Of a stretch of DNA of 64,000 nt, positions 12,417-22,584 are shown one piece after another. The DNA lies in the NCBI RefSeq assembly GCF_010994035.1, contig NZ_WIXN01000006.1:124001-188000 (forward strand). The letters run 5' to 3'. Each line of letters starts with the position of its first letter. Positions within the stretch are counted from its first letter, which is position 1. This DNA is from Virgibacillus aidingensis. GTDB lineage: Bacteria; Bacillota; Bacilli; Bacillales; Amphibacillaceae. A model generated the notes under the pieces. That model made no database searches. It had not been told where the DNA came from and saw only the letters and a program-made list of their open reading frames with translations. Both the position numbers and the translations under genes were made by a program.

Positions 12417-12636
12417 TTGTTGTTTAATATAGAAACTTATAGACATATAGGCTAAAATAGCAGATAAGGAAATGCATTAAGTTTTTATCTTTCATTATAG
12501 CAGACAGGAAATTTTACACTTCCATGCCGGATAGAAGCATGTTAGTAGAAGTTTAGGTGAGAAGCTAATTTTAATTTGTTTTGTTCTATCAGCCTGGGGA
12601 TAACCCGGCTTGGCAATATAGTTAGGAGGAAAGATT

Positions 12637-13404
12637 TTGCGTAAAAAGTATCTATTGCTCGCGGGATTATTATTCACCGTGGCAATACTTTCCGGTTGTA
12701 CAGAAATCGATCAACCAATTACATCTGAAAGCGAAGGAATATGGAATAGTTATTTTGTTTATCCATTATCATGGCTGATCACGTATTTTGCTGAATTGTT
12801 TACCAGTAATTATGGGCTGTCTATCGTTATCGTTACAATTCTGATCCGTTTAGTCCTTTTGCCGTTAAACATTAAACAATTGAAAAGCTCACAATCAATG
12901 CAGGATATTCAGCCGGAGCTAAAGAAACTTCAGGAGAAATACAGTTCAAAAGATGCCAATACACAGCAAAAATTACAGCAGGAAACCATGGCTTTATTTC
13001 AAAAACATGGGGTAAATCCGCTTGCAGGCTGTTTGCCAATCTTTGTGCAAATGCCGATATTAATTGCCATGTACCATGCCATTATGCGTACAGAAGAAAT
13101 AAGTAAAGGTACTTTTCTCTGGTTTGAACTGGGTTCAACGGATCCAATATTGCCGATTATTACGGCTGCAACAACCTGGCTTCAGCAAAAACTGATGATG
13201 GCTGGTTCATCAGCAGCGCAAAATCCGCAAATGATGGTCATGCTGTGGGTCATGCCGATTATGATAGGTACGTTTGCCTTTTTCTTCCCGTCAGCGTTAG
13301 CGCTCTACTGGGTAATCGGTAACTTCTTTATGATTGCTCAAACATTATTTATCCGTAAGCCGATGATGGCGAAATCAGCAAATACTGGGGGCGTCAAAAA
13401 GTGA
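12637..13404 (+). CDS. yidC: Membrane protein insertase YidC/SpoIIIJ (lipoprotein)
   Basis: YidC family insertases fold and insert membrane proteins, alone or with SecYEG; the Bacillus paralogue SpoIIIJ is also needed for sigma-G activation in the forespore. The 255-residue product starts at a TTG after TTAGGAGGA. It has a lipoprotein signal peptide with lipobox LSGC at residues 18-21. Transmembrane helices include the segment [31 protein letters not shown] with the conserved hydrophilic-groove arginine. The end is a short basic tail. jag follows with a four-base overlap (GTGA), as in B. subtilis spoIIIJ-jag. Confidence 0.95.
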   Translation: MRKKYLLLAGLLFTVAILSGCTEIDQPITSESEGIWNSYFVYPLSWLITYFAELFTSNYGLSIVIVTILIRLVLLPLNIKQLKSSQSMQDIQPELKKLQEKYSSKDANTQQKLQQETMALFQKHGVNPLAGCLPIFVQMPILIAMYHAIMRTEEISKGTFLWFELGSTDPILPIITAATTWLQQKLMMAGSSAAQNPQMMVMLWVMPIMIGTFAFFFPSALALYWVIGNFFMIAQTLFIRKPMMAKSANTGGVKK

Positions 13405-14018
13405 GAGAATTAACTGCCAGTGGTCAAACAGTTGAAGAAGCGGTCCAGTCAGCGTTAGAGCAGTTAAATACTACAAGGGACCGGGTTGAAATTGAAGTTA
13501 TTGATGAAGGAAAAAAAGGGCTGCTTGGTGTATTTGGATCCAAGCGTGCCTACGTAAAAGTAAAAATCAAAAAAAATCCAATTGAAGCAGCAGAGAACTT
13601 CATTCATGAAGTGGCAAAAAATATGAATATTGATGTGGAGATAGCAACCACAGTAGAAGGAAATCACGTTACATTTGAAATGAATGCGGAAAATATTGCG
13701 CTGTTAATCGGAAAGCGCGGTCAGACATTAAATGCTTTCCAATACCTGGTGCATCTTGCATTAAACAGAGATTCCGATGAATATTATTCCGTTACACTGG
13801 ATGCAGAAGGATATCGGGGAAGAAGAAAAGAAACCCTGGAATCCCTTGCTGGGAAAATGGCAGACAAAGCGGTACGGCTGAATAAAAAAGTGGCTCTGGA
13901 ACCAATGCCGGCCTTTGAACGAAAAATTATTCACAGTGCATTGCAGGATCATGAAAATATTACAACATATTCAGATGGAGCAGAACCGCATCGCCATATT
14001 GTCATCAAACCAAATTAA
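13401..14018 (+). CDS. jag: RNA-binding cell elongation protein Jag (KhpB)
   Basis: Jag/KhpB is an RNA-binding protein partnering KhpA and affecting cell shape and sporulation. The 205-residue product starts at a GTG overlapping the yidC stop. In order there is a Jag-N domain ([22 protein letters not shown], ending [13 protein letters not shown]), a KH domain with the [15 protein letters not shown] loop (about 108-125), and an R3H domain with [19 protein letters not shown] and HRHIVIKP. The translational overlap makes cotranslation with yidC likely. Confidence 0.95.
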   Translation: MRELTASGQTVEEAVQSALEQLNTTRDRVEIEVIDEGKKGLLGVFGSKRAYVKVKIKKNPIEAAENFIHEVAKNMNIDVEIATTVEGNHVTFEMNAENIALLIGKRGQTLNAFQYLVHLALNRDSDEYYSVTLDAEGYRGRRKETLESLAGKMADKAVRLNKKVALEPMPAFERKIIHSALQDHENITTYSDGAEPHRHIVIKPN

Positions 14019-14035
14019 ATGATATACAGAAGAGC

Positions 14036-14368
14036 GAGGCTGGGACAGAACACTAAGTAAGCATAGAAAAGACGAACAATCCACCATATTAGCTCCGGAA
14101 ATATACGTAGACTCCTGGGACTATGGTACAGCGGTTCCTCGTCCCACCGAAAAGATTTGCGGGAGCAAAGGCATCGGTAAGACCCCACAGTGCGTTAGCA
14201 ATTTTTACTTGCGAGGAGTGCTGCACCACTGAGACACTTGCAACACGACGAGCACGAGGAGGCTTACCAGCCGCCCGCGGCAAACCAGACACCGAGAGAA
14301 CGACCCAAGGGAGTTTGAACGGATGTCGCACTTGTGCCAATGGTGAAAGCGTAGTATATTTCCGGAGC
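14036..14368. repeat. Composite interspersed repeat, copy 1
   Basis: An outer GAGGCTGGGACAGAA start (14036-14050) leads into an inner element 14091-14368. That element is bounded by AGCTCCGGAAATATACGTAG and its near complement GCGTAGTATATTTCCGGAGC, so it can fold on itself. It matches copy 2 (22186-22541) almost base for base but has an extra 42-base segment (about 14116-14157) containing GGTACAGCGGTTCCTCGTCC. ORFs on either strand are by-products of the repeat. Elements with these ends are spread through genomes of this bacterial group. Confidence 0.85.
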
Positions 14369-14377
14369 GGGTTTTAA

Positions 14378-14405
14378 GCGCCTGATGAAATTCAGGCGTT
14401 TTATT
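14378..14405 (+). terminator. Terminator downstream of yidC-jag
   Basis: A 7-bp GC-rich stem CGCCTGA/TCAGGCG with a 6-base loop is followed by TTTTATT. It lies directly after repeat copy 1, so the repeat is within the jag transcript. Confidence 0.8.
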
Positions 14406-14462
14406 ATGGCCTGATTCGGGAAATCATTAATTAATAGCCTCGTTCAGGAAGGAGATATGGAT

Positions 14463-14624
14463 ATGCAAAAAAGGGAACATGCTGATCATCAGGGAAAAGC
14501 AAAAGAAATTGCAGATAAAACATATCATCCGGAAAATCAGGATAATGGGGAGGAACTGACCATCATCCACGAACAGGTAGGGAATACGTATAAGGATGGG
14601 ACCATTGATATAAAAAAGAAATAA
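14463..14624 (+). CDS. Small hydrophilic protein, DUF4025/YozQ-like
   Basis: A 53-residue open frame (MQKREHADHQGKAKEIADKT at the start) has an AAGGAG ribosome-binding site eight bases before the second of two nearby ATGs. The segment HEQVGNTYKDGTIDIKKK near the C-terminus resembles, from memory, the HEQVxDxYxEGTID ending of the small DUF4025 (YozQ) proteins of spore formers. It has no membrane segment or signal. It is followed by a strong terminator and stands alone. Function is unknown and the family call needs a profile search. Confidence 0.6.
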   Translation: MQKREHADHQGKAKEIADKTYHPENQDNGEELTIIHEQVGNTYKDGTIDIKKK

Positions 14625-14666
14625 TTCGTTAAAATAAAGTAATGAACATGTTAATAATTCCTTAAA

Positions 14667-14706
14667 CAAAACCGTCTGTTCACATGTGGATAGACGGTTT
14701 TGTTAT
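14667..14706 (+). terminator. Terminator with embedded DnaA box
   Basis: Stem AAACCGTCT/AGACGGTTT with a 14-base loop is followed by TGTTATTTT. The loop side contains TGTGGATAG (14685-14693), one base from a consensus DnaA box. Confidence 0.75.
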
Positions 14707-14848
14707 TTTATGCTGTGGACAACTTTATTTTTACAGGTATTTGTGATATTCTATTTTGTTAGTGACAATAAAAGTAATCAGTTGCTGATTGATATATAAA
14801 TTTGCTTAAATCCAATGATTAAGCTGAACAAAAAAGGAGGTGCAGCAG

Positions 14849-16225
14849 ATGGAAACAGATACAATTACAGCAATATCCACACCAATTGGAGAAGGTGCAA
14901 TTTCTATTGTAAGGTTGAGCGGACCGGAAGCAATTCCGATGGCCGCAGCCATTTTTCAGGGAAAAGATATTACAGAAGCAGCTTCCCATACGATGCATTA
15001 TGGAAAAATTGTAGATCCGGCAACAAATGAAGTTGCAGAGGAAGTGATGGTTTCCATCATGCGAGGCCCTAAAACATTTACCCGCGAGGATATTGTTGAG
15101 ATCAATTGTCACGGCGGGCTCGTTTCCGTGAACCGTGTACTTGAGATTGCTTTAAGTCAGGGAGCAAGATTGGCTGAACCCGGAGAGTTTACGAAACGCG
15201 CCTTTTTAAATGGCCGTATTGATTTGTCCCAGGCCGAGGCTGTCATGGATTTAATCCGCGCAAAAACGGATAAGGCAATGTCTGTTGCACTGAAGCAGAT
15301 GGATGGACGTCTGTCCGGCCTGATTCAGCGGCTGCGGCAGGATTTGCTGGAAACCGTTGCCCATGTGGAAGTAAATATTGATTATCCTGAATACGATGAC
15401 GTGGAAGAAATGTCCCATGATATGATGCGAAAGAAGACGAAGGAAGTGCATCAGGAGATAGAAGAACTGCTGCAGGTAGCAAAGCAGGGAAAAATTTTAA
15501 GAGAAGGACTGGCTACTGCTATTATTGGACGGCCGAATGTAGGGAAATCCTCTCTTATGAATGCACTTGTTCAGGAAAATAAAGCGATTGTGACGGAGAT
15601 TCCCGGGACAACGAGGGATATTATTGAAGAATATGTCAACGTCAGGGGAGTGCCGCTGAGACTTGTGGATACTGCGGGTATCCGGGAGACAGAGGATATT
15701 GTTGAAAAAATTGGTGTGGAACGTTCCAGACAAGTGTTAAAGGAATCAGATCTCATATTGTTCGTATTGAATTATAATGAGGAGCTGACAGCGGAAGACA
15801 AAAAGCTTTTTGAAGCAATTGAAGGTCTGGACTTTATTGTTATTATGAATAAAACAGATCTTGAGCAAAAGCTTTCCCTGGAAGAGGTAAAGGAGCTTGC
15901 TGGGGAGAATGCGGTTATTTCCACGTCTCTCATTGAAGATGAGGGTATTGATGATCTGGAAGCGGCCATTGCCAAAACATTTTTTGCCGGTGAGATTGAT
16001 ACCGGGGATTTAACATATGTGTCCAATGTAAGGCATATTCAACTGCTGAAACAAGCCAAGCAGGCACTTGAGGACGCCATGGAGGCAATTGAACTTGATA
16101 TGCCGCTTGATATTGTACAAATAGATGTAACAAGAACATGGGAGTTTCTAGGTGAAATTATTGGCGATACAGCCAGTGACAGCTTGATTGATCAGCTGTT
16201 TTCCCAGTTCTGTTTAGGAAAATAG
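14849..16225 (+). CDS. mnmE: tRNA modification GTPase MnmE
   Basis: MnmE works with MnmG to build the 5-(carboxymethyl)aminomethyl group on uridine 34 of several tRNAs. The 458-residue product starts [25 protein letters not shown], the folate-binding N-domain. A G domain with [22 protein letters not shown] and NKTD motifs is inserted in a helical domain, and the protein ends FCLGK with the conserved C-terminal cysteine. The start at 14849 lies eight bases after AAAGGAGG; the GTG at 14840 is inside that site. mnmG follows after 33 bases. Confidence 0.97.
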   Translation: METDTITAISTPIGEGAISIVRLSGPEAIPMAAAIFQGKDITEAASHTMHYGKIVDPATNEVAEEVMVSIMRGPKTFTREDIVEINCHGGLVSVNRVLEIALSQGARLAEPGEFTKRAFLNGRIDLSQAEAVMDLIRAKTDKAMSVALKQMDGRLSGLIQRLRQDLLETVAHVEVNIDYPEYDDVEEMSHDMMRKKTKEVHQEIEELLQVAKQGKILREGLATAIIGRPNVGKSSLMNALVQENKAIVTEIPGTTRDIIEEYVNVRGVPLRLVDTAGIRETEDIVEKIGVERSRQVLKESDLILFVLNYNEELTAEDKKLFEAIEGLDFIVIMNKTDLEQKLSLEEVKELAGENAVISTSLIEDEGIDDLEAAIAKTFFAGEIDTGDLTYVSNVRHIQLLKQAKQALEDAMEAIELDMPLDIVQIDVTRTWEFLGEIIGDTASDSLIDQLFSQFCLGK

Positions 16226-16258
16226 GGAAATCTGTAAAAATTGAAAGAAAGGGTGAAA

Positions 16259-18145
16259 ATGATGACCTATAATGCAGGCCATTATGATGTTATCGTTGTC
16301 GGTGCCGGCCATGCAGGGATGGAAGCAGGTGTTGCCGCTGCCCGTATGGGTTCAAAAACACTTATGCTGACACTGAACCTGGACATGATTGCTTTTATGC
16401 CATGCAATCCATCCATTGGCGGTCCGGCCAAAGGAATTGTTGTCAGGGAAGTGGATGCCCTTGGCGGAGTAATGGGTAAATTGATTGATAAATCATTTAT
16501 CCAAATGCGCATGCTCAATACGAGAAAAGGACCTGCCGTGCAGGCTTTACGGGCACAGGCAGATAAAAACGTATATATGCAGGAAGCGAAAAAACTGCTG
16601 GAAAATGAAGAAAACCTTACCCTGCATCAGGGAATGGTAGATTCTCTGATTGTGGAAGATGGTGTTTGTAAAGGTGTTGTGACGGAAACGAAGGCCGTCT
16701 ACACTTCGGAATCAGTCATCATTACGACTGGAACTTTTATGCGCGGAAAAGTATTGATCGGTGATGTGGAATATGAAAGCGGACCGAATAACCAGCGGCC
16801 TACGTTGAAGCTTTCCAATAATCTGGAGGAACTCGGCTTTAAGCTGACCCGTTTTAAAACAGGAACGCCGCCACGGGTCATCAGTCATTCCATTGATTAC
16901 TCCAAAACGGAAATCCAGCCTGGAGACGAGAATCCCAAATATTTTTCGTATGAAACAATAGATCGTGTTGTTGAGCAGCTCCCATGCTGGTTAACCTACA
17001 CGAATGAATTCACACACCAGGTTATTAATGATAATCTTGGAATGTCTGCCATGTATTCCGGTGTAAAGCGCGGGACAGGGGCGAGATATTGTCCTTCCAT
17101 CGAGGATAAAATTGTCCGTTTCAATGACAAGCCGCGGCATCAGATTTTCCTTGAGCCGGAAGGAAGAGATACGGATGAAGTGTATGTACAGGGGCTATCC
17201 ACCTCACTGCCTGAATATGTACAGCATGAAATGATTAAAACCGTGCCGGGTCTGGAAAATGCGCAAATTATGCGTGCAGGCTATGCCATCGAATATGATG
17301 TAGTCGTTCCTTCCCAGCTTTGGCCGACAATGGAAACGAAAAATATAGAAAATCTGTTTACTGCAGGGCAAATTAACGGAACATCCGGGTATGAAGAAGC
17401 AGCAGGACAAGGGATCATGGCAGGAATGAATGCGGCAGCCAAATTATTTGGAAAAGAACCGATAATACTGGATCGTTCCCAAGCCTATATTGGTGTCATG
17501 ATTGATGATCTGGTTACAAAAGGAACTAACGAACCTTACCGCCTGTTGACATCCCGTGCCGAATACCGCTTGCTGCTGCGCCATGACAACGCTGACCTCC
17601 GCCTGACAGAAATCGGTTACCAGGCAGGCACGGTGGATGAGAAACGCTATGCAAAATACGAAGAAAAGAAACGTTTGGTGGAGCAGGAAAAGAAACGGTT
17701 AAACAAATTGATAATTAAACCTTCAGCAGATATGAATAAATTTCTCGAAGACATGGGAACACATCTGAAAGAAGCAGTGAAAGCATATGACCTGCTGAAG
17801 CGGCCGGAAATCACCTATGAGAATATTGAAAGTATTCTTCAGCCGGATTCTGATCTGCCGGAAGAAGTAAAAGAGCAGGTAGGTATTCAAATTAAGTATG
17901 AAGGTTATATTAAGAAGGCAAAAGAACAGGTTGACCGCATGCTGAAAATGGAAGACAAAAAAATACCGGATGATATTGATTACAATGCAATAAGCGGAAT
18001 TGCCACAGAAGCCAAGGAAAAACTGAAAAAAATCCGTCCGCTGTCCGTTGGGCAGGCATCCAGGATTTCCGGTGTAAACCCGGCAGATGTTTCCATCTTA
18101 TTGGTTTATATCGAGCAGGGGGATATCGCCAGAGTGGCAAATTAA
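16259..18145 (+). CDS. mnmG: tRNA uridine-34 carboxymethylaminomethyl enzyme MnmG
   Basis: MnmG (GidA) is the FAD- and NADH-dependent partner of MnmE. The 628-residue product matches the B. subtilis length. It has the dinucleotide-binding motif [14 protein letters not shown] at about residues 9-22, the GidA signatures [13 protein letters not shown] and [13 protein letters not shown], and a C-terminal helical domain ending [22 protein letters not shown] 18 bases upstream is open, but AAAGGGTG favours the ATG pair at 16259/16262. It forms an operon with mnmE. Confidence 0.97.
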   Translation: MMTYNAGHYDVIVVGAGHAGMEAGVAAARMGSKTLMLTLNLDMIAFMPCNPSIGGPAKGIVVREVDALGGVMGKLIDKSFIQMRMLNTRKGPAVQALRAQADKNVYMQEAKKLLENEENLTLHQGMVDSLIVEDGVCKGVVTETKAVYTSESVIITTGTFMRGKVLIGDVEYESGPNNQRPTLKLSNNLEELGFKLTRFKTGTPPRVISHSIDYSKTEIQPGDENPKYFSYETIDRVVEQLPCWLTYTNEFTHQVINDNLGMSAMYSGVKRGTGARYCPSIEDKIVRFNDKPRHQIFLEPEGRDTDEVYVQGLSTSLPEYVQHEMIKTVPGLENAQIMRAGYAIEYDVVVPSQLWPTMETKNIENLFTAGQINGTSGYEEAAGQGIMAGMNAAAKLFGKEPIILDRSQAYIGVMIDDLVTKGTNEPYRLLTSRAEYRLLLRHDNADLRLTEIGYQAGTVDEKRYAKYEEKKRLVEQEKKRLNKLIIKPSADMNKFLEDMGTHLKEAVKAYDLLKRPEITYENIESILQPDSDLPEEVKEQVGIQIKYEGYIKKAKEQVDRMLKMEDKKIPDDIDYNAISGIATEAKEKLKKIRPLSVGQASRISGVNPADVSILLVYIEQGDIARVAN

Positions 18146-18212
18146 TGTCTTATTTGCAGGCAGGGAATGACAGGTTTTCCTGACTGCCGCCATGAATATA
18201 ACAAAGATTCAG

Positions 18213-18238
18213 GAAGATCACATGTTCGTGTGATCTTC
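18213..18238 (+). terminator. Hairpin between mnmG and rsmG
   Basis: A perfect 10-bp stem GAAGATCACA/TGTGATCTTC with a 6-base loop lies 24 bases before the rsmG start. The U-run is poor (TATCTAC), so it may be a weak terminator or a structure near the rsmG ribosome-binding site. Confidence 0.5.
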
Positions 18239-18261
18239 TATCTACATAAGGAGACTTATAA

Positions 18262-18978
18262 ATGAACGCAAATACATTTGCTTTACATTTAAAAGAGCAG
18301 GGGATTCATCTTTCTGAAAAACAGCTTGAACAGTTTCATATTTATTATGAAACACTGGTGGAATGGAATGAAAAAATTAACCTTACTGCATTAACAGAAG
18401 AGGGAGATGTGTATGAAAAACACTTTTTTGACTCCATCTCAGCAGCTTTTTATTATGACTTTAATAAACCTGTCGAAATTTGCGATGTAGGTTCCGGTGC
18501 TGGCTTTCCAAGTATTCCGCTGAAAATATGCTACCCGCATATAAAAGTGACCATTGTTGATTCTTTAAAAAAGCGGATTCATTTCTTAAATCAACTGGCT
18601 GCAGATCTTGATTTGAAGGATATTGCTTTTTATCATAACCGTGCTGAAAATTTTGGTAAAAACGCCAGTTACAGAGAAAATTTTGATGTTGTGTCCGCCA
18701 GAGCAGTAGCACGTATGTCCGTATTGGCAGAACTTTGTTTGCCTTTGGTTAAAAAAAATGGGGTCTTTTTGGCCATGAAAGGGTCACAGGTGAACGAAGA
18801 ATTGGATATTGCGGCTTCAGCTATAGAAATATTAGGCGGAAATTTAAGGGATACACATACATTTATTTTGCCGGAAGAAAAGAGTGAACGTTCCATTGTT
18901 ATTGTCGATAAGAAAAGAAAAACACCCAAAAAATATCCAAGAAAAGCGGGGACGCCTAATAAGGATCCAATAGAGTAG
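18262..18978 (+). CDS. rsmG: 16S rRNA (guanine-527-N7) methyltransferase RsmG
   Basis: RsmG (GidB) methylates G527 of 16S rRNA; loss gives low-level streptomycin resistance. The 238-residue product has the family opening [12 protein letters not shown], the SAM-binding motif [16 protein letters not shown] at about residues 73-88 and the [21 protein letters not shown] segment. The C-terminus is a basic extension ([18 protein letters not shown]). Start ATG follows AAGGAG. It completes the mnmE-mnmG-rsmG cluster. Confidence 0.96.
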   Translation: MNANTFALHLKEQGIHLSEKQLEQFHIYYETLVEWNEKINLTALTEEGDVYEKHFFDSISAAFYYDFNKPVEICDVGSGAGFPSIPLKICYPHIKVTIVDSLKKRIHFLNQLAADLDLKDIAFYHNRAENFGKNASYRENFDVVSARAVARMSVLAELCLPLVKKNGVFLAMKGSQVNEELDIAASAIEILGGNLRDTHTFILPEEKSERSIVIVDKKRKTPKKYPRKAGTPNKDPIE

Positions 18979-19486
18979 AAGCAGCACGGGAAAACTTTCA
19001 GCTCTAATATCGTCATACCAAAAATACTGCCATACATGGCCTTACCCCCAAGTACTTAAAAATTTAAACAAAACAGATTTAAAGGAGTCTCTTTAGCAAT
19101 AAGCCTGGTTTTCTAATGTTCATTCCATCTTATTTATGATAGAATAATAATAGATTTATAATTTGCTTACATACATATCCATTATGTGGACTTTTTGCCG
19201 GAAGAATGGTGAAAGTCTTCGTTTTGTTTACACTTGGGAATGTACAAAATTTCACCATAAAAGGGATTGAGGATGCTGAAATATTAAGGACCTAAGTATA
19301 AAAAACATTGGGAAGCAATAAAACTATTGATTGTTGTATAACTCCCTAAAGCAGCATAAAGCTGTATTTAAAAGAAATTCATGTATCAGTACATTGGATG
19401 GATAATTTTTTTAAAAGAGGAAGTATAAATCAAATTGTTTCACGTGAAACATTTTTATTTTACATCGCAAAAGGTGGTGTTAATAG
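18979..19486. other. rsmG-noc intergenic region
   Basis: A 508-base gap with no gene. It contains a parS site (19436-19451) and a nested hairpin (19207-19257, TGGTGAAA/TTTCACCA with an inner TTTTGT..ACA/TGTACAAAA stem). The noc promoter should lie here but no strong consensus pair stands out. Confidence 0.5.
19436..19451. promoter_or_regulatory. parS: parS site (Spo0J/ParB binding)
   Basis: TGTTTCACGTGAAACA, a perfect 16-base palindrome identical to the B. subtilis parS consensus. It lies 35 bases upstream of noc, in the origin-proximal region where Spo0J is expected to load and recruit SMC. Confidence 0.97.
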
Positions 19487-20347
19487 ATGGTAAAACCCTT
19501 TAACAGGATTTTTGGTTTGGGAGAAAAGGATGAAGAATCGGAGGCAGACAGCTACCATCCGGATGAAGTTGTTCAGATTCCTGTAAATGCTATTGAACCT
19601 AACCGGTTTCAGCCCCGTTCTATTTTTAGTGAGGAAAAGATTAAAGAGCTTGCTCAAACCATTCATACACATGGAATGATTCAGCCCATTGTAGTCCGGA
19701 AAATACATCCGGATGAAGAAAAGTATGAATTAATTGCAGGGGAAAGAAGATGGAGAGCTGTTAAAAAGCTGGAGTGGGAATATGTCTCTGCAATTATCAG
19801 AGAAATGAATGACAAAGAAATTGCCTCCGTTGCATTAATAGAAAACCTGCAGCGGGAAGAACTGACAGTTATTGAGGAAGCGAATGCTTATGCAAAACTG
19901 TTGGAAATGCATGGATTAACACAGGAAGCATTGGCACAGCGGCTTGGAAAAAACCAATCCACTATTGCGAATAAGCTCCGTTTGCTTAAATTATCCGAAG
20001 AAATACAGGAAGCATTGCTGAATAAACATATAACGGAGCGTCATGCCAGGGCACTGATCAAATTGGAAGACCCGAAGCAGCAATTAAAAGTACTGCAGGA
20101 AATTTTGGAGGCGGACTTAAATGTTAAACAGACAGAAGAAAGAATAAGTAAATTGAACGCCCCAAAAGAACAGAAAAAGAAAAAACGGGCACAATGGAAA
20201 GGGATTAATAAAGATGTCCGGATAGCAATGAACACGATCAGACAGTCACTTGCCATGGTAAATGATACCGGTGTGGATGTGGAATCAGATGAACAGGAAA
20301 TGGATGATTACTATCAAATTACGATAAAAATACCGAAACAGAAATAA
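19487..20347 (+). CDS. noc: Nucleoid occlusion protein Noc
   Basis: Noc is a ParB-family CTPase that binds its own DNA sites and blocks FtsZ assembly over the chromosome. The 286-residue product begins [17 protein letters not shown], the short N-terminal amphipathic-type segment Noc uses to touch the membrane. It has the ParB motifs [10 protein letters not shown]-like, [16 protein letters not shown] and [17 protein letters not shown], and the helix-turn-helix [25 protein letters not shown]. Its position after rsmG and the N-terminus separate it from Spo0J. An AAAGGTGGTG ribosome-binding site precedes the ATG. Confidence 0.93.
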   Translation: MVKPFNRIFGLGEKDEESEADSYHPDEVVQIPVNAIEPNRFQPRSIFSEEKIKELAQTIHTHGMIQPIVVRKIHPDEEKYELIAGERRWRAVKKLEWEYVSAIIREMNDKEIASVALIENLQREELTVIEEANAYAKLLEMHGLTQEALAQRLGKNQSTIANKLRLLKLSEEIQEALLNKHITERHARALIKLEDPKQQLKVLQEILEADLNVKQTEERISKLNAPKEQKKKKRAQWKGINKDVRIAMNTIRQSLAMVNDTGVDVESDEQEMDDYYQITIKIPKQK

Positions 20348-20417
20348 TATATTCATTGTATAATACGAAATAAAGCAGAACTTATATCATATGTTTTATA
20401 CTTTTGCACAGCAATTT

Positions 20418-20447
20418 TAATACCCATCAGTATGGTGGGTATTTTTA
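20418..20447 (+). terminator. Terminator after noc
   Basis: Stem ATACCCATC/GGTGGGTAT with a 5-base loop and one G-U pair is followed by TTTTT. It separates noc from soj. Confidence 0.8.
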
Positions 20448-20580
20448 ACTCATAAAGAAATGTTTTTCTTTACATTAACGATAAAATTAAAAATGGATAA
20501 CAAAAGCATAATTTCTGCTCTTTTTCTCTAAAATAATGGTAGAATAATAGTTATATTGTTTAGGAAGGTGTCAATTTAAA

Positions 20581-21354
20581 ATGGGTAAAATAATTTCGAT
20601 TGCAAATCAAAAAGGTGGAGTAGGAAAAACGACCTCTTCCGTGAACCTTAGTGCCAGCCTTGCTTATTATGGCAATAAAGTATTAATGGTAGATATAGAT
20701 CCCCAGGGCAACGCTACGAGCGGGGCAGGCATTAATAAAGCAGATGTAAAACATTGTATATATAATGTGCTTATTGAAGAAATGATAGCAGAAAATGTCG
20801 TCGTACAAACAGATGTTGCAAATTTGGATATTATTCCTGCAACGATTCAACTTGCCGGTGCAGAAATTGAGCTTGTACCGACAATATCAAGAGAAGTACG
20901 CTTAAAAAAATCGCTTGAAGATCTGAAAAGCTCCTATGATTACATTATTATTGACTGTCCCCCGTCACTAGGCCTGCTTACTTTAAATGCATTAACCACG
21001 TCAGATACGGTACTGATACCTGTACAATGTGAATATTACGCATTGGAAGGACTCAGCCAATTGCTGAATACAATTCGTCTCGTACAAAAACATTTAAATA
21101 AGAAATTAATGATTGAAGGTGTATTGTTAACCATGCTGGATGCACGTACTAACTTAGGTATCCAGGTCATTGAGGAAGTAAAAAAATATTTTCAGGATAA
21201 AGTATATAAAGCAATTATACCCAGAAATGTAAGGCTGGGAGAGGCTCCAAGCCATGGACAGCCTATCATCATGTATGATTCGAAGTCAAAAGGTGCACAA
21301 GTATATCTTGAATTAGCGAAGGAAGTGATGGCCAATGGCGAGAGGGTTGGGTAA
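20581..21354 (+). CDS. soj: Chromosome-partitioning ATPase Soj (ParA)
   Basis: Soj is a ParA-type dimerising ATPase that, with Spo0J, acts in origin segregation and regulates DnaA. The 257-residue product starts MGKIISIANQKGGVGKTTSSVNLSASLA with the deviant Walker A motif KGGVGKTT at residues 11-18. It has DIDPQGNATSG and the Walker B-like IIIDCPPSLGLLTLNAL. The C-terminus ends VYLELAKEVMANGERVG. AGGAAGGTG precedes the ATG. spo0J overlaps its end by 20 bases, the standard soj-spo0J operon. Confidence 0.97.
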   Translation: MGKIISIANQKGGVGKTTSSVNLSASLAYYGNKVLMVDIDPQGNATSGAGINKADVKHCIYNVLIEEMIAENVVVQTDVANLDIIPATIQLAGAEIELVPTISREVRLKKSLEDLKSSYDYIIIDCPPSLGLLTLNALTTSDTVLIPVQCEYYALEGLSQLLNTIRLVQKHLNKKLMIEGVLLTMLDARTNLGIQVIEEVKKYFQDKVYKAIIPRNVRLGEAPSHGQPIIMYDSKSKGAQVYLELAKEVMANGERVG

Positions 21355-22174
21355 AGGGATTAATGCTTTTTTTCCGGATATAGAAGAACATGATGATGCA
21401 ATGATAAAGGAAATTCCTATTTCAGAATGCAGACCAAACCCGTATCAACCTAGAAAAACATTTCATGCAGATGCAATTGAAGAATTGAAAGAGTCCATAC
21501 TTGAATATGGTGTCATTCAGCCAATCATCGTTCGAAAAAGTATTAAAGGATACGAAATTGTGGTTGGAGAACGACGTTACCGCGCCGCAAAGGAAGCAGG
21601 ATTGGATACTATTCCTGCAGTTGAGAAAGAATTGACAGATGCAAATATGATGGAGCTGGCGCTGCTTGAGAATTTGCAGCGGGAGGACTTAACACCTATT
21701 GAAGAAGCCCATGCTTATGCAAACTTAATGAAGGAGCTGGAAATTACCCAGGAGGAATTATCAAGAAGACTTGGTAAAAGCCGCTCCCATATCGCCAATA
21801 TTGTCCGTTTGTTGACACTCCCCGAACAGGTAATAGCCTATATTAACAATGGTGAGTTATCTATGGGGCATGGACGGGCTTTAATCGGCATCAAGGATAA
21901 AAATAAAATTGTTCCATTTGTAAATAAAATAAGAAAAGAAAAGTTAAATGTACGACAGGTAGAACAGTTAATCGTTAAGTTAAATGAAGGAACAGAAAAG
22001 AAAAAGAAAGAAAAGCCAAAGAAAGATATCTTTTTACAGGAGCAGGAATCTGTTTTAAGAGAGCGTTTGGGAACCGCAGTAAGTATTCAACGCGGAAAGC
22101 GGAAAGGGAAAATTGAAATCGAATTTTATAATGACAGTGATTTGGAGAGAATTATTGAGGTTTTGGAAAAATAA
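21335..22174 (+). CDS. spo0J: Chromosome-partitioning protein Spo0J (ParB)
   Basis: Spo0J is the CTP-dependent DNA clamp that loads at parS and slides to build the partition complex and recruit SMC. The 279-residue product starts MARGLGKGINAFFPD, a family hallmark that contacts Soj. It carries CTP-binding ParB motifs (VVGERRYRAAKEAGL and ENLQREDLTPIEEAHAY) and the helix-turn-helix TQEELSRRLGKSRSHIANIVRLL. A lysine-rich linker (about 216-232) leads to the dimerisation domain. No parS was seen inside this gene, unlike B. subtilis; a variant site lies in the next gene. Confidence 0.97.
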   Translation: MARGLGKGINAFFPDIEEHDDAMIKEIPISECRPNPYQPRKTFHADAIEELKESILEYGVIQPIIVRKSIKGYEIVVGERRYRAAKEAGLDTIPAVEKELTDANMMELALLENLQREDLTPIEEAHAYANLMKELEITQEELSRRLGKSRSHIANIVRLLTLPEQVIAYINNGELSMGHGRALIGIKDKNKIVPFVNKIRKEKLNVRQVEQLIVKLNEGTEKKKKEKPKKDIFLQEQESVLRERLGTAVSIQRGKRKGKIEIEFYNDSDLERIIEVLEK

Positions 22175-22185
22175 TGGTTTAAAGT

Positions 22186-22541
22186 GGCTGGGACAGAACA
22201 CTGAGTAAGTATAGAAAAGACAAACAATCCACCATATTAGCTCCGGAAATATACGTAGACTCCAGCGGGAGCAAAGGCATCGGTAAGACCCCACAGTGCG
22301 TTAGCAATTTTTACTTGCGAGGAGTGCTGCACCACTGAGACACTTGCAACACGACGAGCACGAGGAGACTTACCAGCCGCCCGCGGCAAAGCAGACACCG
22401 AGAGAACGACCAAAGGGAGTTTGAACGGATGTCGCACTTGTGCCAATGGTGAAAGCGTAGTATATTTCCGGAGCGGGTTTTAAGCTTAGTGTATAAGGAT
22501 GTTTGGGTTTCTGTTTACTAAAATTGTTTTGTCCCAGCCTC
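22186..22541. repeat. Composite interspersed repeat, copy 2
   Basis: Outer ends GGCTGGGACAGAA (22186-22198) and TTTTGTCCCAGCCTC (22527-22541) are inverted. The inner element (22239-22474, 236 bases) has inverted ends AGCTCCGGAAATATACGTAG and GCGTAGTATATTTCCGGAGC. The inner part is nearly identical to copy 1, 8.1 kb away and in the same orientation, but lacks 42 bases. The whole lies between spo0J and the aminotransferase gene and could terminate spo0J transcription. Confidence 0.85.
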
Positions 22542-22584
22542 TTTTAGGATATTATGTAAAATTTAAAAGGAAGAGAGGGGTATA

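Noticed and set aside
14089-14377. Open frames of 83-84 codons on both strands within repeat copy 1
   Set aside because: They follow the repeat, recur truncated in copy 2 (22237-22446), have no ribosome-binding site and encode Arg/Ala-rich sequence without domain character.
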